The translations under genes were made by a program, and so were the position numbers. Under the pieces are notes generated by a model, which saw only the letters and a list, made by a program, of their open reading frames with translations, was not told the DNA's origin and made no database searches. A stretch of 64,000 bases of DNA, from contig NZ_JH584241.1 in NCBI RefSeq assembly GCF_000241485.1, forward strand, positions 932,185-996,184, written 5' to 3'. Positions 9,583 through 20,400 of the stretch are shown here, one piece after another. The DNA comes from Sphingomonas sp. PAMC 26605. GTDB taxonomy: Bacteria > Pseudomonadota > Alphaproteobacteria > Sphingomonadales > Sphingomonadaceae. Positions within the stretch are counted from its first letter, which is position 1. Each line of letters opens with the position of its first letter.

Positions 9583-9596
9583 GGGGCTCTCCGGGG

Positions 9597-11042
9597 TCAG
9601 GCCGCCTTGGCGGCAGCTTCGGGTTGGTCGATACGGTAAGCGCGGCGGACGAGGCCGCTGGTGAGTTCGTGCGCGAGCTCGGCGGCTTCCCAATCCTCGA
9701 GCCGGTGCTCGGCGACGAGCTGTGCGAGGAAACCGCAATCGATCCGTCGCGCGACGTCGTGCCGCGCCGGGATCGACAGGAAAGCGCGCGTGTCGTCGTT
9801 GAAGCCGACGGTGTTGTAGAAGCCCGCGGTCTCGGTGGTCATCTCGCGGAAGCGGCGCATCCCCTCGGGGCTGTCATGGAACCACCATGACGGTCCGAGC
9901 TTGAGGCACGGATAATGGCCCGCGAGTGGCGCCAGCTCTCTCGCGTAGACGGTCTCGTCGAGCGTGAAGAGGATGATCGACAGCGCGGTCGACGTACCGA
10001 AGCGATCGAGCAGCGGTTTCAACGCGTGAACGTAGTCGGTGCGCATCGGGATGTCGGCGCCCTTGTCGCGGCCGTGGCTCGCGAACAGGCCGGCATTGTG
10101 GTTGCGGAAACTCCCCGGGTGGATCTGCATCACCATCCCGTCGTCAATCGACATCGCCGCCATCTCGGTCAGCATCTGCGCGCGGAACAGCTCGGCGTCG
10201 GCCGGGGTCCAGGTCCCGCCGACGATTTTCCCGAACAGCGCCTCGGCCTCGACTGGCGAGAGGTTGGCGGTGGCGGCAGTCGGATGGCCGTGGTCGGTCG
10301 CGGTCGCGCCCGCCGCGCGGAAATCGGCGCGGCGCTTGCGGTGCGCGGCAAGGTAGCCGGTCCAGCTATGGACGTCCTCGCCGGTCAACTCGGCGAAGCG
10401 CGTCATCGCGCGGCCGAACTGCTCGTGCTCGACGTCGATCACGCCGTCGGGGCGATAGGTCGTGACGACGCGGCCCTGCCAGCCCGATGCGCGGATGCGA
10501 TGATGCGCGCCGAGATCGTCCTGCGGGCCCTCGGTCGTCGCGAGGAAATCGATCTTGAAGCGATCGAACAACGCACGCGGCCGGAACGCCGGGCTGGCGA
10601 GCTTCTCGGCGATCGTGTCGTAATACAGATCGGCGGTGCTTGCCTCGAGCGCGACATCGAAGCCGAACACTTCGGCAAAGACATGATCGAGCCAAATTCG
10701 CGACGGCGTACCGCGGAACAGGTGGACGTTCTGCGCGAACAGCCGCCACGCTTCGCGCGGATCGGTCGCGGGGACGCCGGCGCGGCGCGGGATCGCCAGC
10801 GCATCGAGGTCGATCCCCTGGCTGTAAAGCATGCGGAAGATGTAGTGATCGGGCGCGAGCAGCAGCGCGGTCGCATCGCTCCACGGCGCATCGTCGGCGA
10901 ACCAGCCGGCATCGGTATGGCCGTGCGGGCTGACGATCGGCAGGTCGGCGATCTCGGCGTAGAGCGTGCGCGCGATCGCACGGGTCGACGGGTCGCTCGG
11001 AAACAGACGGTCAGGGTTCAAGTCGAGTGGTCGTGTCATCAT
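9597..11042 (-). CDS. uxaC: Uronate (glucuronate) isomerase
   Basis: Amidohydrolase-fold isomerase converting D-glucuronate to fructuronate and D-galacturonate to tagaturonate. Product of about 480 residues starting [31 protein letters not shown] holds the HxH metal motif near residue 40, and the family segments [20 protein letters not shown] and [15 protein letters not shown] are present. The start was placed after a GGGAGAAG ribosome site; the second ATG, 3 bases on, is equally possible. It is the first gene of the minus-strand operon and has an ACCGGT dyad 32 bases upstream of its start. Confidence 0.93.
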   Translation of the reverse strand: MMTRPLDLNPDRLFPSDPSTRAIARTLYAEIADLPIVSPHGHTDAGWFADDAPWSDATALLLAPDHYIFRMLYSQGIDLDALAIPRRAGVPATDPREAWRLFAQNVHLFRGTPSRIWLDHVFAEVFGFDVALEASTADLYYDTIAEKLASPAFRPRALFDRFKIDFLATTEGPQDDLGAHHRIRASGWQGRVVTTYRPDGVIDVEHEQFGRAMTRFAELTGEDVHSWTGYLAAHRKRRADFRAAGATATDHGHPTAATANLSPVEAEALFGKIVGGTWTPADAELFRAQMLTEMAAMSIDDGMVMQIHPGSFRNHNAGLFASHGRDKGADIPMRTDYVHALKPLLDRFGTSTALSIILFTLDETVYARELAPLAGHYPCLKLGPSWWFHDSPEGMRRFREMTTETAGFYNTVGFNDDTRAFLSIPARHDVARRIDCGFLAQLVAEHRLEDWEAAELAHELTSGLVRRAYRIDQPEAAAKAA

Positions 11043-11073
11043 CTTCTCCCTTCCCGCTCGGCTTTTGCGGGCT

Positions 11074-11088
11074 TGGTAACCGGTGTCA
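11074..11088. promoter_or_regulatory. Probable LacI-type operator upstream of uxaC
   Basis: TGGTAACCGGTGTCA lies between the lacI-family stop and the uxaC start. It is identical to the site at 5240-5254 and is a near-palindrome around ACCGGT. Its position fits repression of the uxaC-kduI-kduD-kdgK operon. Confidence 0.65.
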
Positions 11089-11122
11089 GGGTGTCTCGCA
11101 AGATCGCAGCGCGGGAAATTCT

Positions 11123-12160
11123 TTAATGGCTCGGCGCCGCCACCGAGGCGCGACGGATCAGCGTCGACAGGAACAGCGACGGCTCCTCGACGATCTCCTC
11201 GCCGTCGAGCCCCGCGGTCAACTTCAGCGCGGCGGAGCGCGCCATCGATGCGATCGGCCACCGCACCGTCGTCAAGGGCGGCCAGACATGCGCGGCGACG
11301 GGCGTATCGTCGAACCCGACGATCGACAGGTCCTTCGGGATATCGAGTCCCCGCTGGCGCGCGGCGTGCATCACGCCCGCCGCCATCTCGTCATTGCACG
11401 AGAAGATCGCGGTCGGCCGCGGCATCAGGTCGAGCAGCCGCTCAGCCGCGGTCAGCCCCGATTCGAACGTATAGGTCCCATCGGCGATCATGCTGCGCGG
11501 GAGCGCGATGCCGGCATTGGCGAGCGCCTGTTCGAACCCCAGCCGCCGCTCGCGCGCCGAGCGGAAGCCGTGCGGCCCGGCGATCAGCCCGATTCGGCGA
11601 TGCCCCTGCGCGATCAGGAATTCGGTCGCGCCGCGTACCGCCTCGCAATCGTTCGACGCGACCATGTGATCGTCGTCGTCGAGCCGCGCCGATCCCATCC
11701 GGACGTAGCGACAGCCGATCTCGGCGCAGAGCTGCGCGATCGTGTCGTTCTCGCTGATCGGCGGGAGCAGGACGAGCCCGAACAGCCGCTGCCGCTCGAG
11801 GAAATGGCGCAGATCGACCAGCATCGTCGGCGAGCCGCGATCGACCGGGCGCACGACCAGCTCGAATTCGGTGCCGTGCAGCGCTTCGAGAATGCCCTGC
11901 TGGACGTTCATCACCATCTGCGCGTTGGGATTGTCGTGGACCAGCCCGATCAGGAAATTGCGGCGCAGCGCAAGCGCGCGTGCCTGCGGGTTGGGAATAT
12001 AGGCGAGTTCGGCGATGACGTCCTCGACGCGCCGCCGCGTATCGTCGTTGAGCAGCGGCGAGCGGTTGATCACGCGGCTGACGGTCTTCTTCGAAACGCC
12101 CGCAATCCGCGCGACATCGTTGATCGTCGGTTGTCCGCTGCTCTTCATCGCTCCTCGCAT
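11123..12160 (-). CDS. LacI-family transcriptional regulator of the uronate island
   Basis: 345-residue regulator. The N-terminal HTH with hinge helix is PTINDVARIAGVSKKTVSRV (about residues 11-31), followed by the periplasmic-binding-type effector domain, with IGLVHDNPNAQMV near its start and IFSCNDEMAAGV late. An in-frame ATG 12 bases downstream is an alternative start. It lies between the two arms of the catabolic island and is divergent from uxaA with an ACCGGT dyad between them, so autoregulation and control of both arms is the simplest reading. The effector, probably a uronate or 2-keto-3-deoxygluconate-type intermediate, is inferred. Confidence 0.9.
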   Translation of the reverse strand: MRGAMKSSGQPTINDVARIAGVSKKTVSRVINRSPLLNDDTRRRVEDVIAELAYIPNPQARALALRRNFLIGLVHDNPNAQMVMNVQQGILEALHGTEFELVVRPVDRGSPTMLVDLRHFLERQRLFGLVLLPPISENDTIAQLCAEIGCRYVRMGSARLDDDDHMVASNDCEAVRGATEFLIAQGHRRIGLIAGPHGFRSARERRLGFEQALANAGIALPRSMIADGTYTFESGLTAAERLLDLMPRPTAIFSCNDEMAAGVMHAARQRGLDIPKDLSIVGFDDTPVAAHVWPPLTTVRWPIASMARSAALKLTAGLDGEEIVEEPSLFLSTLIRRASVAAPSH

Positions 12161-12248
12161 ACCCGTGCAGGGGTCGGCTTGGCTAGTGGCCTGACCATCG
12201 CGCGCCCATCACGCCCTTGCCAAGCCGCCGCCGTCTGGGGCAAGGCGA

Positions 12249-12263
12249 TGATACCGGTTACCA
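12249..12263. promoter_or_regulatory. Probable LacI-type operator between lacI and uxaA
   Basis: TGATACCGGTTACCA sits in the divergent gap, 12 bases before the GTG start of uxaA. Its reverse complement differs by one base from the copies at 5240 and 11074. It could block uxaA and the regulator gene together. Confidence 0.65.
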
Positions 12264-12275
12264 AAAGGCCTTGCC

Positions 12276-13772
12276 GTGCCCAAAGCGCTTCTGATCGATC
12301 CCACCGACAGCGTCGCGACGCTGGTAGAGCCGGCGCACGCCGGCGATACGCTGCTGTTCGGCGTGCATCCCGTGATCGCGTTGAGCGACGTTCCGAGCGG
12401 CCACAAGGTCGCGGTCGTACCGATCATGCGCGGGACGCCGGTGCTCAAGTTCGGCTTCCCGATCGGCACCGCCACCGCCGATATCGCGGTCGGCGCGCAT
12501 GTCCATTCGCACAATCTCGCGACCGCGCTCGACGGCACGCTCGACTATCGCTTCACACCGGGCGCGGTCGCCGCGCCGCCGGGCGGATCCGACCGCGCAA
12601 CCTTTGAGGGGTATCCGCGCGCCGACGGCCGGGTGGCGACGCGCAACGAGATCTGGGTGCTGCCGACCGTCGGCTGCGTCGCGCGCACCGCGACGCGGAT
12701 CGCCGCGCTCGCCGACGCGGCGCTGGCGCGGGAGACCGGCGACGGCATGGTCGATGGCGTGCACGCCTTCACGCATCCGTTCGGCTGTTCGCAGCTCGGC
12801 GACGATCTCGACGGCACGCGCAGCATCCTTGCCGCGCTCGCCTGCCACCCCAATGCCGGTGGCGTGCTGATCGTCGGGCTGGGCTGCGAATCGAACCAGA
12901 TCGCGGCGTTGCTCGAGGAAATCCCGGCGACGCGGCGGCCGATGGTCCGCACGCTGGTAACGCAGCTTGCCGGCGACGAGATCGACGAAGGCGTCGCCAA
13001 GGTCGCCAAGCTCGTCACGCTCGCGCGCGCCGGGCGCAGCACGGTCGGGCTCGACCGGCTCGTGCTCGGCGTCAAATGCGGCGGGTCGGACGGACTGTCG
13101 GGGCTGACCGCGAACCCGCTCGTCGGGCGGATCAGCGAGCGCGTCGTCGCGGCGGGCGGCAGCGTCGTGCTGACCGAGATCCCCGAAATGTTCGGCGCCG
13201 AACGCCTGCTGATGGACCGCGCGACCGACGAAACCGTGTTCGATGGCATCGTCACGATGGTCAACGGTTTCAAACGCTATTTCCTCGACCATAACGAGCC
13301 GGTTTCGGAGAACCCCTCGCCGGGTAACGTCGCCGGCGGAATCACCACGCTGGAGGAGAAATCGCTCGGTGCGGTGCAGAAGGCGGGTCGCGCGGCGGTG
13401 TCGCAAGTGCTGGCCTATGGCGGGCGGGTTTCGGCGACGGGGCTGACGCTGCTCGAAGCGCCCGGCAACGATGCCGTGTCGTGTACCGCGCTCGCTGCGG
13501 CGGGCGCGACCGCGATCCTGTTCACGACCGGGCGCGGGACGCCGCTCGGCTTCCCGGTGCCGACGCTCAAGATTGCGTCGAACAGCGACCTGGCGATGCG
13601 CAAGCCCGGCTGGATCGACTTCGATGCCGGCGCAGTGCTCGAGCACGGCTTCGCCCCGGTTGCCGAGGACCTCGCCGGGACGCTATGCGCGATCGCCTCG
13701 GGGGCTGCGACCGCGGCCGAACGCAATGGCGAACGCGAGATCGCGATCTGGAAACGGGGTGTCACGCTGTGA
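12276..13772 (+). CDS. uxaA: Altronate dehydratase family protein
   Basis: Iron-dependent dehydratase making 2-keto-3-deoxygluconate from altronate. The 498-residue product has the SAF-like N-terminal domain (VPIMRGTPVLKFGFPIGTAT, then HVHSHNLAT) and the UxaA main domain with FGCSQLGDDLDGT, GLGCESNQI and VKCGGSDGLSGLTANP. The start is GTG at 12276; no ATG fits. It heads the plus-strand arm right after the operator and overlaps the next gene by GTGA, so translation of the two is coupled. No mannonate dehydratase (uxuA) is present in the window. Confidence 0.9.
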   Translation: MPKALLIDPTDSVATLVEPAHAGDTLLFGVHPVIALSDVPSGHKVAVVPIMRGTPVLKFGFPIGTATADIAVGAHVHSHNLATALDGTLDYRFTPGAVAAPPGGSDRATFEGYPRADGRVATRNEIWVLPTVGCVARTATRIAALADAALARETGDGMVDGVHAFTHPFGCSQLGDDLDGTRSILAALACHPNAGGVLIVGLGCESNQIAALLEEIPATRRPMVRTLVTQLAGDEIDEGVAKVAKLVTLARAGRSTVGLDRLVLGVKCGGSDGLSGLTANPLVGRISERVVAAGGSVVLTEIPEMFGAERLLMDRATDETVFDGIVTMVNGFKRYFLDHNEPVSENPSPGNVAGGITTLEEKSLGAVQKAGRAAVSQVLAYGGRVSATGLTLLEAPGNDAVSCTALAAAGATAILFTTGRGTPLGFPVPTLKIASNSDLAMRKPGWIDFDAGAVLEHGFAPVAEDLAGTLCAIASGAATAAERNGEREIAIWKRGVTL

Positions 13773-15208
13773 ACCGACTCGACTATGCCGCGCTCGACGC
13801 GCTTCCCGCCGCGATCGCCCGGCCCAGCCGCAGCGCGCCACCCGCGACCGGGATCGTCCATTTCGGCCCCGGCGCATTCCACCGCGCGCATCAGGCGGTC
13901 TATGTCGACACGCTGCTTGAGCACGATCCGAGCTGGGGAATCGCCGCCGTCTCGCTGCGCAGCGCGGGCACGGTCGAGGCGCTCTCGGCGCAGCAGGGGC
14001 TCTACACGCTCGCGATCCGCGATGCCGCATCGGCGTTCCGCGTGATCGGCGCGCACAGCCGCTTTCTCGGCCCCGACGATGCCACTGAAACGCAGGCCCT
14101 GCTCGCCGACCCGGCGGTAAAGCTGATCACGACGACGGTGACCGAGAAAGGATATTGTCTGGCGGCGGATGGCAGTCTCGATCCTGCGCATCCCGACGTG
14201 GTGCATGATCTGGCCGCACCGGCGGTGCCGCGCAGCGTGATCGGCTGGATCGTCGGCGGGCTTGCCGCGCGACGGGCGGCGGGGACCGCGCCGTTCGTGA
14301 TGATGCCGTGCGACAACCTCGCCAACAACGGCGCCAAGGTGAAGGCCGCGCTGGTGGCGTTCGCCGCCGCGACCGACGCGGACCTCGCCGCCTGGATCGC
14401 GGCGGAAGTCCTCGTCCCCGGCACGATGGTCGATTCGATCACGCCCGCCAGCGATGCCGCGTTGTACGAGACCGTCGCCGCCGCGCTCGGCGTCGAGGAT
14501 CGCGCCGCGGTCCAGCGCGAGGCGTTCACGCAATGGGTGATCGAAGATGTCGGCTCCCCCGTCTGCGCAGCACTCGCGCGCGCCGGCGCGACGCTGACCG
14601 ACAATGTCGCGGGCTATGAGCAGGCCAAGCTGCGCGTGCTCAACGGATCGCATTCGACGCTCGCTTATGCCGGGCTGCTGCGCGGCCATGCCAGCGTGTC
14701 CGAGGCGATGGGCGATGCCGCACTCGCCGGCTTCGTCGATGCGATGATCCGCAAGGATATCATCCCGACGCTTCAGCCGGTCGCCGGGCTCGACCAGGAT
14801 TCGTATCGCGAAGCCGTGCTCGCGCGCTTCCGCAACCCGGTGATCGTCCACCGGCTCGACCAGATCGCCGGCGATGGCAGCCAGAAGATCCCGTATCGGC
14901 TCGGCGATACGCTCGCCGCGCACCGCGCGCGCGGCGCGATGCCGCAGCATGTCGTCGTGGCGCTCGGCTGCTGGGTCGCCTTCCTGATGCAGCGCGCGCG
15001 CGCCGGGGTGCCGATCATCGATCCGGCGGGCGCTGCTCTCGCCAGCGCGGCTGCCGAGGGGGACGCCGCGAGCGTGCTCGATCGGTTGATGGCCGCCATA
15101 CTTGGCTTCTCGGGCGACCTCGCGAGCGATCCCGACACGCGTGCGGCGATCGCCCGCGCTGCCCAGTCGGCCTTCGACGGGGACTGGGCGATCCTTTCGG
15201 GCGACTGA
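13769..15208 (+). CDS. uxuB: Mannitol dehydrogenase-family reductase (fructuronate reductase type)
   Basis: NAD-dependent polyol or uronate dehydrogenase of 479 residues. It starts at GTG with VNRLDYAALDALP, then has GIVHFGPGAFHRAHQAVYVD, the family's N-terminal fingerprint, VMMPCDNLANNG, and the long-chain dehydrogenase core KLRVLNGSHSTLAYAGLL with the catalytic Lys and Asn. The pattern is that of UxuB and mannitol dehydrogenase, not E. coli UxaB. Because uxaA and not uxuA is next to it, it may act as a tagaturonate reductase in this pathway; the substrate is unresolved. Confidence 0.85.
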   Translation: MNRLDYAALDALPAAIARPSRSAPPATGIVHFGPGAFHRAHQAVYVDTLLEHDPSWGIAAVSLRSAGTVEALSAQQGLYTLAIRDAASAFRVIGAHSRFLGPDDATETQALLADPAVKLITTTVTEKGYCLAADGSLDPAHPDVVHDLAAPAVPRSVIGWIVGGLAARRAAGTAPFVMMPCDNLANNGAKVKAALVAFAAATDADLAAWIAAEVLVPGTMVDSITPASDAALYETVAAALGVEDRAAVQREAFTQWVIEDVGSPVCAALARAGATLTDNVAGYEQAKLRVLNGSHSTLAYAGLLRGHASVSEAMGDAALAGFVDAMIRKDIIPTLQPVAGLDQDSYREAVLARFRNPVIVHRLDQIAGDGSQKIPYRLGDTLAAHRARGAMPQHVVVALGCWVAFLMQRARAGVPIIDPAGAALASAAAEGDAASVLDRLMAAILGFSGDLASDPDTRAAIARAAQSAFDGDWAILSGD

Positions 15209-15251
15209 GCGCGCCGGGGGAAACGCGATCCATCGCACACCCTCTTGTCAA

Positions 15252-15266
15252 TGACACCGGTTTCCC
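15252..15266. promoter_or_regulatory. Possible LacI-type operator upstream of the hydratase gene
   Basis: TGACACCGGTTTCCC matches the left half and core of the other operators. A second half-like match, CGACACCGGTCAAAC, lies 70 bases on, just inside the preferred start of the next gene. The first site covers the ATG at 15251, which argues against using that ATG as the start. Confidence 0.5.
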
Positions 15267-15316
15267 ATACCCACGGCGCAGAAGCCGAAAGAACGGCGCA
15301 GGGGGGATTGCGGCAC

Positions 15317-16111
15317 GTGACGTCCGACACCGGTCAAACCAACATTAGCCGAATCGCGAACGAATTCGTCGCCGCGCGGCGCAACGCGACGGCGCTCGTC
15401 GAGTATCCGGGTACGATGCCCGCCGCGCTCGCCGAGGCCTATGCGATGCAGGACGCGGCGATCGCGCTGACCGACAAGCCGATCGCCGGCTGGAAGGTCG
15501 GGCGGATCAACCCACCGATCGAGGGCACCGACCGTCTCGCCGGGCCGATCTTCGCCGACCAGACCTTTGACGCGGGCGACACGCCGCGCGCGATGCCCGT
15601 CTTCGAAGGCGGATTCGCCGCGGCCGAGGCCGAATTCCTGCTCCGCATCGGCACCGCGCCCGACCCCGCCAAGCACGACTATACGCTCGCCGAGGCGACC
15701 GCGCTGATCGACCGCGTCTGCGTCGGCATCGAGATCGCGAGCTCGCCGTTCGGCGGGATCAACGATCACGGCGCTGGCGTCACGATTTCGGATTTCGGCA
15801 ACAATAACGGGCTCGTCATCGGCGCCGATATCGCCGACTGGCGCGCGCTCGATCTCAACGCGTGGGACGTCGAGCTGACGATCGACGGCGCGACGACCGG
15901 CGTGGCGACCGCCGCGACGATGCTCGACGGTCCGTTCGGCGCGGCGCGCTTCCTGTTCGAGCTGATGGCGGCGCGCGGGATCGCGCTGTCGGCAGGACAA
16001 TGGATCTCGACCGGTGCGGTCAGCGGCGTGCATCCCGTCGGAATCGGCGCGAACGTCGTCGCGATCTTCGATAACCGCCTCCGCGTGGAGTGCAGCATCT
16101 CCGCGCAATAA
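15317..16111 (+). CDS. 2-keto-4-pentenoate hydratase / FAH-superfamily protein
   Basis: Hydratase- or decarboxylase-type enzyme acting on short 2-keto acids. The core has IAGWKVGRIN, FEGGFAAAEAEFLLRIG with metal-binding Glu residues, VCVGIEIASSPF and ISTGAVSGVHPVGIGANV near the end. The GTG at 15317 (VTSDTGQTN) is preferred; ATGs at 15245 and 15251 overlap the operator-like dyad. It may handle a dehydrated 2-keto-3-deoxy acid in this island, but the substrate is not shown by sequence. Confidence 0.8.
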   Translation: MTSDTGQTNISRIANEFVAARRNATALVEYPGTMPAALAEAYAMQDAAIALTDKPIAGWKVGRINPPIEGTDRLAGPIFADQTFDAGDTPRAMPVFEGGFAAAEAEFLLRIGTAPDPAKHDYTLAEATALIDRVCVGIEIASSPFGGINDHGAGVTISDFGNNNGLVIGADIADWRALDLNAWDVELTIDGATTGVATAATMLDGPFGAARFLFELMAARGIALSAGQWISTGAVSGVHPVGIGANVVAIFDNRLRVECSISAQ

Positions 16112-16169
16112 GACCGACCCGACATTTGCGGACAAGGCCCAGCATAGGGCCGCCGACAGGAGAGTGAGC

Positions 16170-17483
16170 ATGGCGACGGCCGAATTTCCGATCGACACGG
16201 GCCCGGCAAGCGTGGGGGGCGCGGCAAGCGTGGCGGGCGCCGCCGGGCGCTATCGCTGGGTGATCTGCGGCCTGCTCTTCGCCGCGACTGCGATCAACTA
16301 TGTCGACCGGCAGATGATCGGGCTGCTCAAGCCCAACATCTCGGGCGAATTCGGCTGGGACGAGAACGCCTATGCCGACATAGTCTTCTGGTTCCAGGCG
16401 GCGTACGCGATCGGCTATATCAGCTTCGGGTCGATCGTCGATCGGCTGGGCGCGCGCGTCGGCTATTCGGTCGCGTTCGTCATCTGGACGCTCGGCCACA
16501 CGCTGTGCGGCTTCGCCGGATCGACCTTGCAGTTCGCCGCCGCGCGCGCGGTGCTGGGTCTCGGCGAATCGGGCAATTTCCCGGCCGGCATCAAGGCGGT
16601 GTCGGAATGGTTTCCGGCGCGCGAGCGCGCGTTCGCGACCGGGCTGTTCAACGCCGGCGCCAATATCGGCGCGGTCATCACCCCGCTGATCGTACCCGCG
16701 ATCACGCTCGCCTTCGGCTGGCGGATGGCGTTCATCGTCACCGGCGTGGCGAGCCTCGTCTGGCTCGTCGCGTGGATCGCAATCTATCGCCGTCCGCGCG
16801 AACAGCCGCGCGTCTCCGCCGCCGAGCTCGCCTATATCGAGAGCGACCCCGCCGACCCGGCGCAGAAGATCGCCTGGACGCGCCTCCTCGGCTATCGCGA
16901 AACCTGGGCCTATGCACTCGGCAAGTTCCTGATCGATCCGATCTGGTGGCTCTTCCTGTTCTGGACGCCCGATTTCCTGTCCAAGGCGTATCACCTCGAC
17001 CTCAAGAGCTTCGGCCCGCCGCTCGTCGTGATCTATCTGATCTCCGATTTCGGCAGCATCGCCGGCGGCTGGTCGTCATCCAAGCTGATGAAGCGCGGCT
17101 GGTCGGCCAATCGCGCGCGCAAAACGACGATGCTGGTCTGCGCCTTCCTCGTCATGCCGATCTTCTTTGCGCAATATGTCGCCAATCTATGGGCGGCGGT
17201 GGCGATCGTCGGGCTGGCGACCGCGGCGCACCAGGCCTTCTCGGCCAATCTCTACACGATCCCGTCGGACATGTTTCCGCGAAAAGCGGTCGGCTCGGTC
17301 GTCGGGATCGGCGGGATGGTCGGCGCGATCGGCGGGATGGGGATGGCTAAGTTCACCGGCTATATCCTGCAGACGACGGGCAGCTACACGCTGATCTTCG
17401 CGGTCGCGGGCAGCGTCTATCTGATCGCGGTCGGGGTGATCCACTTGCTCTCGCCGCGGCTGGCGCGTGTCGATGCGCTGTAA
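16170..17483 (+). CDS. exuT: MFS hexuronate transporter (ExuT type)
   Basis: Inner-membrane major facilitator of 437 residues with about 12 hydrophobic segments. It has NYVDRQMIGLLKP after the first helix and GFAGSTLQFAAARAVLGLGE with ESGNFPAGIKAVSEWFPARE, the anion:cation symporter fingerprint shared with ExuT and GudP. AGGAG lies 8 bases before the ATG. It fits import of glucuronate or galacturonate for the adjacent enzymes. Its last bases overlap the start of the next gene. Confidence 0.88.
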   Translation: MATAEFPIDTGPASVGGAASVAGAAGRYRWVICGLLFAATAINYVDRQMIGLLKPNISGEFGWDENAYADIVFWFQAAYAIGYISFGSIVDRLGARVGYSVAFVIWTLGHTLCGFAGSTLQFAAARAVLGLGESGNFPAGIKAVSEWFPARERAFATGLFNAGANIGAVITPLIVPAITLAFGWRMAFIVTGVASLVWLVAWIAIYRRPREQPRVSAAELAYIESDPADPAQKIAWTRLLGYRETWAYALGKFLIDPIWWLFLFWTPDFLSKAYHLDLKSFGPPLVVIYLISDFGSIAGGWSSSKLMKRGWSANRARKTTMLVCAFLVMPIFFAQYVANLWAAVAIVGLATAAHQAFSANLYTIPSDMFPRKAVGSVVGIGGMVGAIGGMGMAKFTGYILQTTGSYTLIFAVAGSVYLIAVGVIHLLSPRLARVDAL

Positions 17484-20400
17484 GCTCGCCCTGACGAGCC
17501 TGGCCGCAATCGCCGTCGCCTCGCCGGCGATCGCGCAGGAAAAGGACGGCCTGCTGTTCCGCGTCTCGGCCGATACGAGCCTGACCGCCGACGTGGCGGC
17601 TGGCGATCCCGTACCAAACTTCCGCAGCAATGTCGGTGTCGTCCCCGACGGCGCGATCGGCGGCGCGGCGCGCTGGGCCGACGACGGCTATGTCGCGTGG
17701 AAGGCGCCCGGCAACATGCGCGCCGGGCGCGGCACGCTGAGCTTCTTCTGGCGGCCGCGCGAGCCGCTCGGGCAAGCGCCGTTCGTGATCTTCCGCGCAG
17801 GGTTCGCCGATCATACCAGCTGGGACATGGCGTTCCTGCGGATCGACTGGAACGGCCACGGCTTCGATGCCTTCGTCACCGACGCCAATCTGTCGCGCAT
17901 CCGCGTTTCCTGGACGATCCCGCAGACACCTGCGGCCGATGCGTGGAAGCATATCGCGTTCGGCTGGGACGAGACCAAGGGCGTGCAGCTCTTCGTCGAC
18001 GGCGCGCTGGTTGCGCGCAAGGATCAGGTCGCCGATCTCGATTCGGGGCTCGACCAGTTCGGACTCGCCGGACGCGTGATCTCGCCGCACCAGGTGCAGA
18101 GCCGCTACCATTTCATGCGCGGCAGCGATCTCGACGAGATCCGCGTGTACGACCATCTGCTCGATCCCGCCGGCATTGCGGCACTCGCTGCGAAGCGCGA
18201 GCCCGCCGCCGTCCCCGCCGACACCGCTGGCCGCCGCACCGCCTGGCTCCATCGCTATGGCTGGGACAAGACGCTCCCGCCGGTGCTCGACGCGCCCGCC
18301 ACCATGGTGCGGAAAGTCGAGTTCGCGGACGCGAAGGATCTCAAAGAATGGATGTGGAAAGGCGTCGACGGCATTGCCGAGACGACCTGGCCGGGCGTCT
18401 ACAACCGCTCGAAGCTCCCCGGGCGCGACGACTATTTCGAGCTGCCCGACTGGAACGTCTATGTCGAAGGCGGCAAGCGCTACGATTTGACCGTGCCGGC
18501 GGGCGAGCGCTTCAACCGCGTCGAGATCCGCGGTGCGGCATACGGCGCGCTCTCCTGGTCGAATGGTGCCACATCCACTCTGCTCGCGACGCGCGCGAAG
18601 GGCGTCGTGCGCAGTGTCACCACTGCGCCCGAGCGGCAGGGCGGGACGCTGAGATTCGTCAACACGATGCAGGAGCAGCCGATCCAGGAGCTGTGGGCGT
18701 ATGACGTCCGCCCCGGCGCCGAGCCCGCCGGACGCTTCAAACTGTCCTACACGATCGACGCCAACGCCTCGACGCGCATCGCCGCGCTCGGCCCGCTCGA
18801 AACCTTTATCGCCGGGCGATACGCCCCCGACGAACGCAGCACCGTCGTCGCGCTGCCGAGCGCGGGGATCAAGGCCGCCGTCGGCGCGGGTGCCGCGGGT
18901 GCCGGCGCACCGGTGCAGCCACGAACGCCCGGCCTGCCGATCGTCCATGTGCTGATCCCGGCAAGCTTCGGCGACGCCTATCCCGACGCGCCGCTGGCGC
19001 GCGCGTTCGATTACGGCTGGCAGAACCTCCACGACGGCCTCGACGGCATCGCGATCGACCTGCCCGCGCTGAAAGGCAGCGGCCCTATCGCGCTCGCCAT
19101 CCGCGTGAAGGACCCGATCTGGCCCGCGCGCGACATGATCGACCTGTCGGTGTCGGTCCGCCCGGGCGAAGCGCGCACGCTATGGCTCGATTTGCGCGAC
19201 CGCATCCTGTCGAACGACAGCCTGTATCTCAGCGTCGCATCGAACGACGCCAGCTTCGACGCCGCCGCGATCAACGGCGCCAAGATCAGGCTCGTGTTCA
19301 AGGACCGCGCCGCCGCGCTGCCCGAGCACATCGCCGACCGGCTCAGCCAGGTGAAGGACAATTGGGGCTTTCTCGTCGAGGAGCACACCGCCTCGAAGCG
19401 CGAGGCGCTCTACGCGCGCGTGTTCGGCGACATCGGCGACCTGCTCCGCGTCGATCCCGACAATGTGCTCGCGCGGCAATATTGGGCCGACATCGACTAT
19501 CGCCCCGAGAACATGCCCGCCTTCGTCCAGCCGACCGCCCCCGCCGGCGTGCCGCTCTGGGCGTTCCGTCAGCTCGAGGATCTCAAGCTGACGAAGCAAT
19601 TCGTCGATTGGTGGATCGACCATCGCCAGGTCCCGTACGGCGATTTCGGCGGCGGCATCTCCGACGATACCGACCTGACGCAGCAATGGCCCGGCCTCGC
19701 GCTGATGGGGGTCGAGCCCGACAAGATCAACGCCTCGCTCCGCGCGCTCGCTGACGCATCGTACAAGAACGGCATGCGCGTGAACGGCCTCGGCTATATC
19801 ACCACCGACGAGCTCCACGCCTATGAAGAAGGGCTCAATTCGGACGCCGAGCGGCTCTATCTGAATTGGGGCGAGCCGATCGCGATCGAGCGGCTGATGG
19901 CGACCGCCAAGGCGCTGCAGGGCGTGATCCTCAAGAACCCCGCCGGCCATGTCCACTTCGCCAGCAACTGGTACGGCGGGCGGATGATGTACCGCGAGGG
20001 CGCATTCGAATGGCAGAAGCCGTATAGCTGGACCGTGCTGCACGCGCCGATCCTGCTCGGCCTGTACAACGGCAATGCCGCCGCGCGCGGCCTCGTAACC
20101 GGCACCGTCGATGGCTGGATGGCGCACGGCAAACAGGGCCCCGACGGGCTTTGGTCCTATCCCAACGAGATCAACTGGCGCAGTGACGCCACCCGCGTCG
20201 GCGATGGCGGCGGGGTGACGACGCCGCTGCAATCGGCCTGGGCGGCGTGGCGCTTCACCGGCGACGTGAAATATCTCCGCCCGATCGAAACCCGCATCGC
20301 CAGGGGCGGCGGCGGCGCGCTTGCCGAGTTCAACGAGAACGCCTTCACCGCGCTGCCCCAAGGCCCGACGTTGCTCGCCCGCGCGGCGAAGGGCGACGAG

